Below, piece by piece: positions 62,602 through 64,000 of a stretch of DNA of 64,000 nucleotides. The stretch is from Weissella confusa (GTDB taxonomy: Bacteria; Bacillota; Bacilli; Lactobacillales; Lactobacillaceae). Under the pieces are notes generated by a model. That model saw nothing but the letters and a program-made list of their open reading frames with translations. It did not search any database and had not been told where the DNA came from. A program made the position numbers and the translations under genes. Location: the NCBI GenBank assembly GCA_016466735.1, contig JAAOED010000001.1, positions 1 to 64,000 of the forward strand. The letters are read 5' to 3'. Each line of letters begins with the position of its first letter. The first letter of the stretch is position 1.

Positions 62602-62962
62602 GATGTCCCCCATTAATAAGTTGTTTCTAATTATACGTACTTGTCGATATTTATCAATGATAACTTTTGGGAATGTTCGTAATTTGTTCACATATTACAA
62701 TGTTCTCATAATCGTAGTTACTAAAAATAAGTTATTGACGAAAAATACTTATTTTAAAGGGTTCATACGTTGATAATCTGGTTAATCGTTTTTAATAATT
62801 CAAAACTGATGATTTTTGTAATGACTTAGCCCTTGCATTATCTTAAATAGACCTTTATAGTGGTAAAAATTAAATTTTTATATGGACTCTGAGTTGGCCA
62901 GTTTTGGCCGGCAAAACGAGTGGTCGGGTCGAGGGATTTTATACTTGGAGGTATTAGGAAAA
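62602..62962. promoter_or_regulatory. Divergent promoter region of guaA and the BMP-family gene
   Basis: Left side, minus strand: TTGATA (62657-62652) and TATAAT (62635-62630), spacer 16. Upstream of it are three GAACA-centred PurBox-like elements (62684-62672, 62695-62683, 62711-62699); the first reads AATTACGAACATT, one base off the consensus AWWWCCGAACWWT. Right side, plus strand: TTGCAT and TATAGT, spaced 17 bp (about 62833-62861), lead to the BMP gene with GGAGG at 62947-62951. No riboswitch was recognised. Confidence 0.65.
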
Positions 62963-64000
62963 ATGGTTTCACGTCGTAACTTAATTATTGGTGGAGTGGC
63001 ACTTGTCGCGGTTGCAGGAATTGCATACGCAGCAACGTCAGGAAGCAACGGTGGTTCAAGCGATAAGTTCACTGCAGCAGTTGTTTCAGACACGAACGGT
63101 GTTAACGACAAGGGCTTCAACCAAAGCGCTTGGGAAGGTTTGGAGAAGTGGGGTAAGGAAAACGGCTTGGAAAAGGGCCAAAACGGATACAACTACTTCC
63201 AACCTAAGACAGTTGCGGATTACGACACGCAATTGACGCAAGCCGCAACGGCTAAGTACGATGTTGTTGCAGCAATCGGAAACACGTTTAAGGACTCAGT
63301 TCAAACTGTTTCAAAGAAGTACCCAGACACGAAGTTTGTCTTGGTTGACGAAATTGCTGGTGCTAAGTACAAGAACGTTGCGTCAGTCATGTTCCGTTCA
63401 GAGCAATCATCATACTTGGTTGGTGTGGCTGCAGCTACGAAGGCTAAGACGATGGGCGACAACACAGTTGGCTTCGTTGGTGGTATGAAGAACCCGGTTA
63501 TCGAGGCGTTCTTGGCTGGTTACCAAGCCGGCGTGAAGTCAGTTGACCCTAATATCAAGGTAGATGCAACGTATGCTGGTACGTTCTCAGACCCTGCCAA
63601 GGGACAAACGATTGCGAAGGCTAAGATTGCACAAGGTGAGCACATCATCTTCCAAGCCGCTGGTGGTGTTGGAAACGGTGTCTTCCAAGCTGCGAAGGAT
63701 CAAGACGCAACGTTGGCTGCCGACTCTAAGGATAAGGTATGGGTTATCGGTGTCGACATGGATCAAACTGACATGGGTGCCTACAAGACAAAGGATGGCA
63801 AGGCTGATAACTTGACGTTGACATCATCATTGACTGGAATCGGTCGTGGTGTGCAATTGGTTACTGAAGCTGCCCAAAAGGATAAGTTCCCTGGTGGCAA
63901 GACGGTCTACTACGGTTTGAAGGAAAAGGGTGTTGGTGTTACGACTAACAACTTGAACGCAGACGAAAAGAAGGCTGTTGAAGATGCAAAGGCAAAGATT
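62963..64000 (+). CDS. BMP-family nucleoside-binding protein, partial, without lipobox
   Basis: An open frame of 346 codons from ATG 62963 that runs off the right edge. It has the basic membrane protein (BmpA/Med/TmpC) fold: AAVVSDTNGVNDKGFNQSAW near 39-58, VAAIGNTF near 102-109, and GFVGGMKNPVIEAFLAGY near 172-189. The N-terminus MVSRRNLIIGGVALVAVAGIAYA is hydrophobic but has no lipobox cysteine, unlike usual BMP lipoproteins. It likely binds purine nucleosides for an ABC importer encoded beyond the window. The promoter is TTGCAT/TATAGT with GGAGG upstream of the start. Confidence 0.88.
   Translation, partial: MVSRRNLIIGGVALVAVAGIAYAATSGSNGGSSDKFTAAVVSDTNGVNDKGFNQSAWEGLEKWGKENGLEKGQNGYNYFQPKTVADYDTQLTQAATAKYDVVAAIGNTFKDSVQTVSKKYPDTKFVLVDEIAGAKYKNVASVMFRSEQSSYLVGVAAATKAKTMGDNTVGFVGGMKNPVIEAFLAGYQAGVKSVDPNIKVDATYAGTFSDPAKGQTIAKAKIAQGEHIIFQAAGGVGNGVFQAAKDQDATLAADSKDKVWVIGVDMDQTDMGAYKTKDGKADNLTLTSSLTGIGRGVQLVTEAAQKDKFPGGKTVYYGLKEKGVGVTTNNLNADEKKAVEDAKAKI

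Noticed and set aside
62602-62962. Purine or guanidine riboswitch upstream of guaA or the BMP-family gene
   Set aside because: No conserved aptamer motifs or terminator hairpin were found; promoters and PurBox-like elements explain the region better.

Overview
The window comes from the replication-origin region of a low- to mid-GC Firmicute. It most resembles the Weissella/Leuconostoc branch of the Lactobacillaceae. The evidence is the gene content (class II HMG-CoA reductase, IpaB/EvcA-family protein, NEAT-type haem uptake, AzlCD, many LAB-type permeases) and the block gyrA-gyrB-recF-yaaA-dnaN-dnaA | oriC | rpmH-rnpA-yidC. The genus is inferred, because only the extreme 5' tip of a 16S gene is present.

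Layout. 1-416: 5' end of an rRNA operon on the minus strand with two tandem promoters. 417-7.9 kb: sirtuin-like deacylase, IpaB/EvcA-family protein, HMG-CoA reductase, MerR regulator, LTA-synthase-type sulfatase, GNAT enzyme and an XRE/Rgg-like regulator. 8.2-17.1 kb: gyrA, gyrB, recF, yaaA, dnaN and dnaA, all minus. 15.5-15.7 and 17.1-17.8 kb: a bipartite oriC. 17.9-20.1 kb: rpmH, rnpA, yidC, lepB on plus. 20.1-25.6 kb: a five-gene haem acquisition operon with two NEAT surface proteins. 25.8-36.9 kb: ktrA, a T-box-controlled amino acid permease, GNAT, DUF368, azlCD, rlmH, a second dense DnaA-box cluster, ktrB, HAD phosphatase. 37-50.8 kb: RNase H, many membrane transporters, a MarR/MFS efflux pair with shared operators, an Mga-like regulator, a divergent triosephosphate-isomerase paralogue, a VTT-domain protein and a small membrane protein coupled to a permease. 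50.9-58.4 kb: a SAM-riboswitch-like leader before an unknown protein, isochorismatase-like hydrolase, OpuC-type osmolyte transporter, cytidine deaminase, methionine T-box plus MetQ, S9 peptidase. 58.6-64 kb: MarR plus a drug-type ABC exporter with palindromic operators, guaA, and a truncated BMP-family binding protein.

Transcription largely diverges from oriC: minus on the left, plus on the right, co-directional with replication. Chromosome-maintenance sites are abundant. Three full matches to the ParB site consensus and four one-mismatch sites are scattered through the window, and seven perfect DnaA boxes lie between rlmH and ktrB, about 16 kb from the origin.

The most interesting observations are: (1) four proteins that are normally lipoproteins in Gram-positives (YidC, haem SBP, MetQ, BMP protein) all lack a lipobox cysteine, suggesting that the lineage lacks lipoprotein lipidation; (2) NEAT domains of two chemical types in the haem operon; (3) the remote DnaA-box cluster; (4) a SAM-riboswitch-like leader driving a protein of unknown function; (5) a TIM paralogue with its catalytic residues kept and its mobile loop altered.
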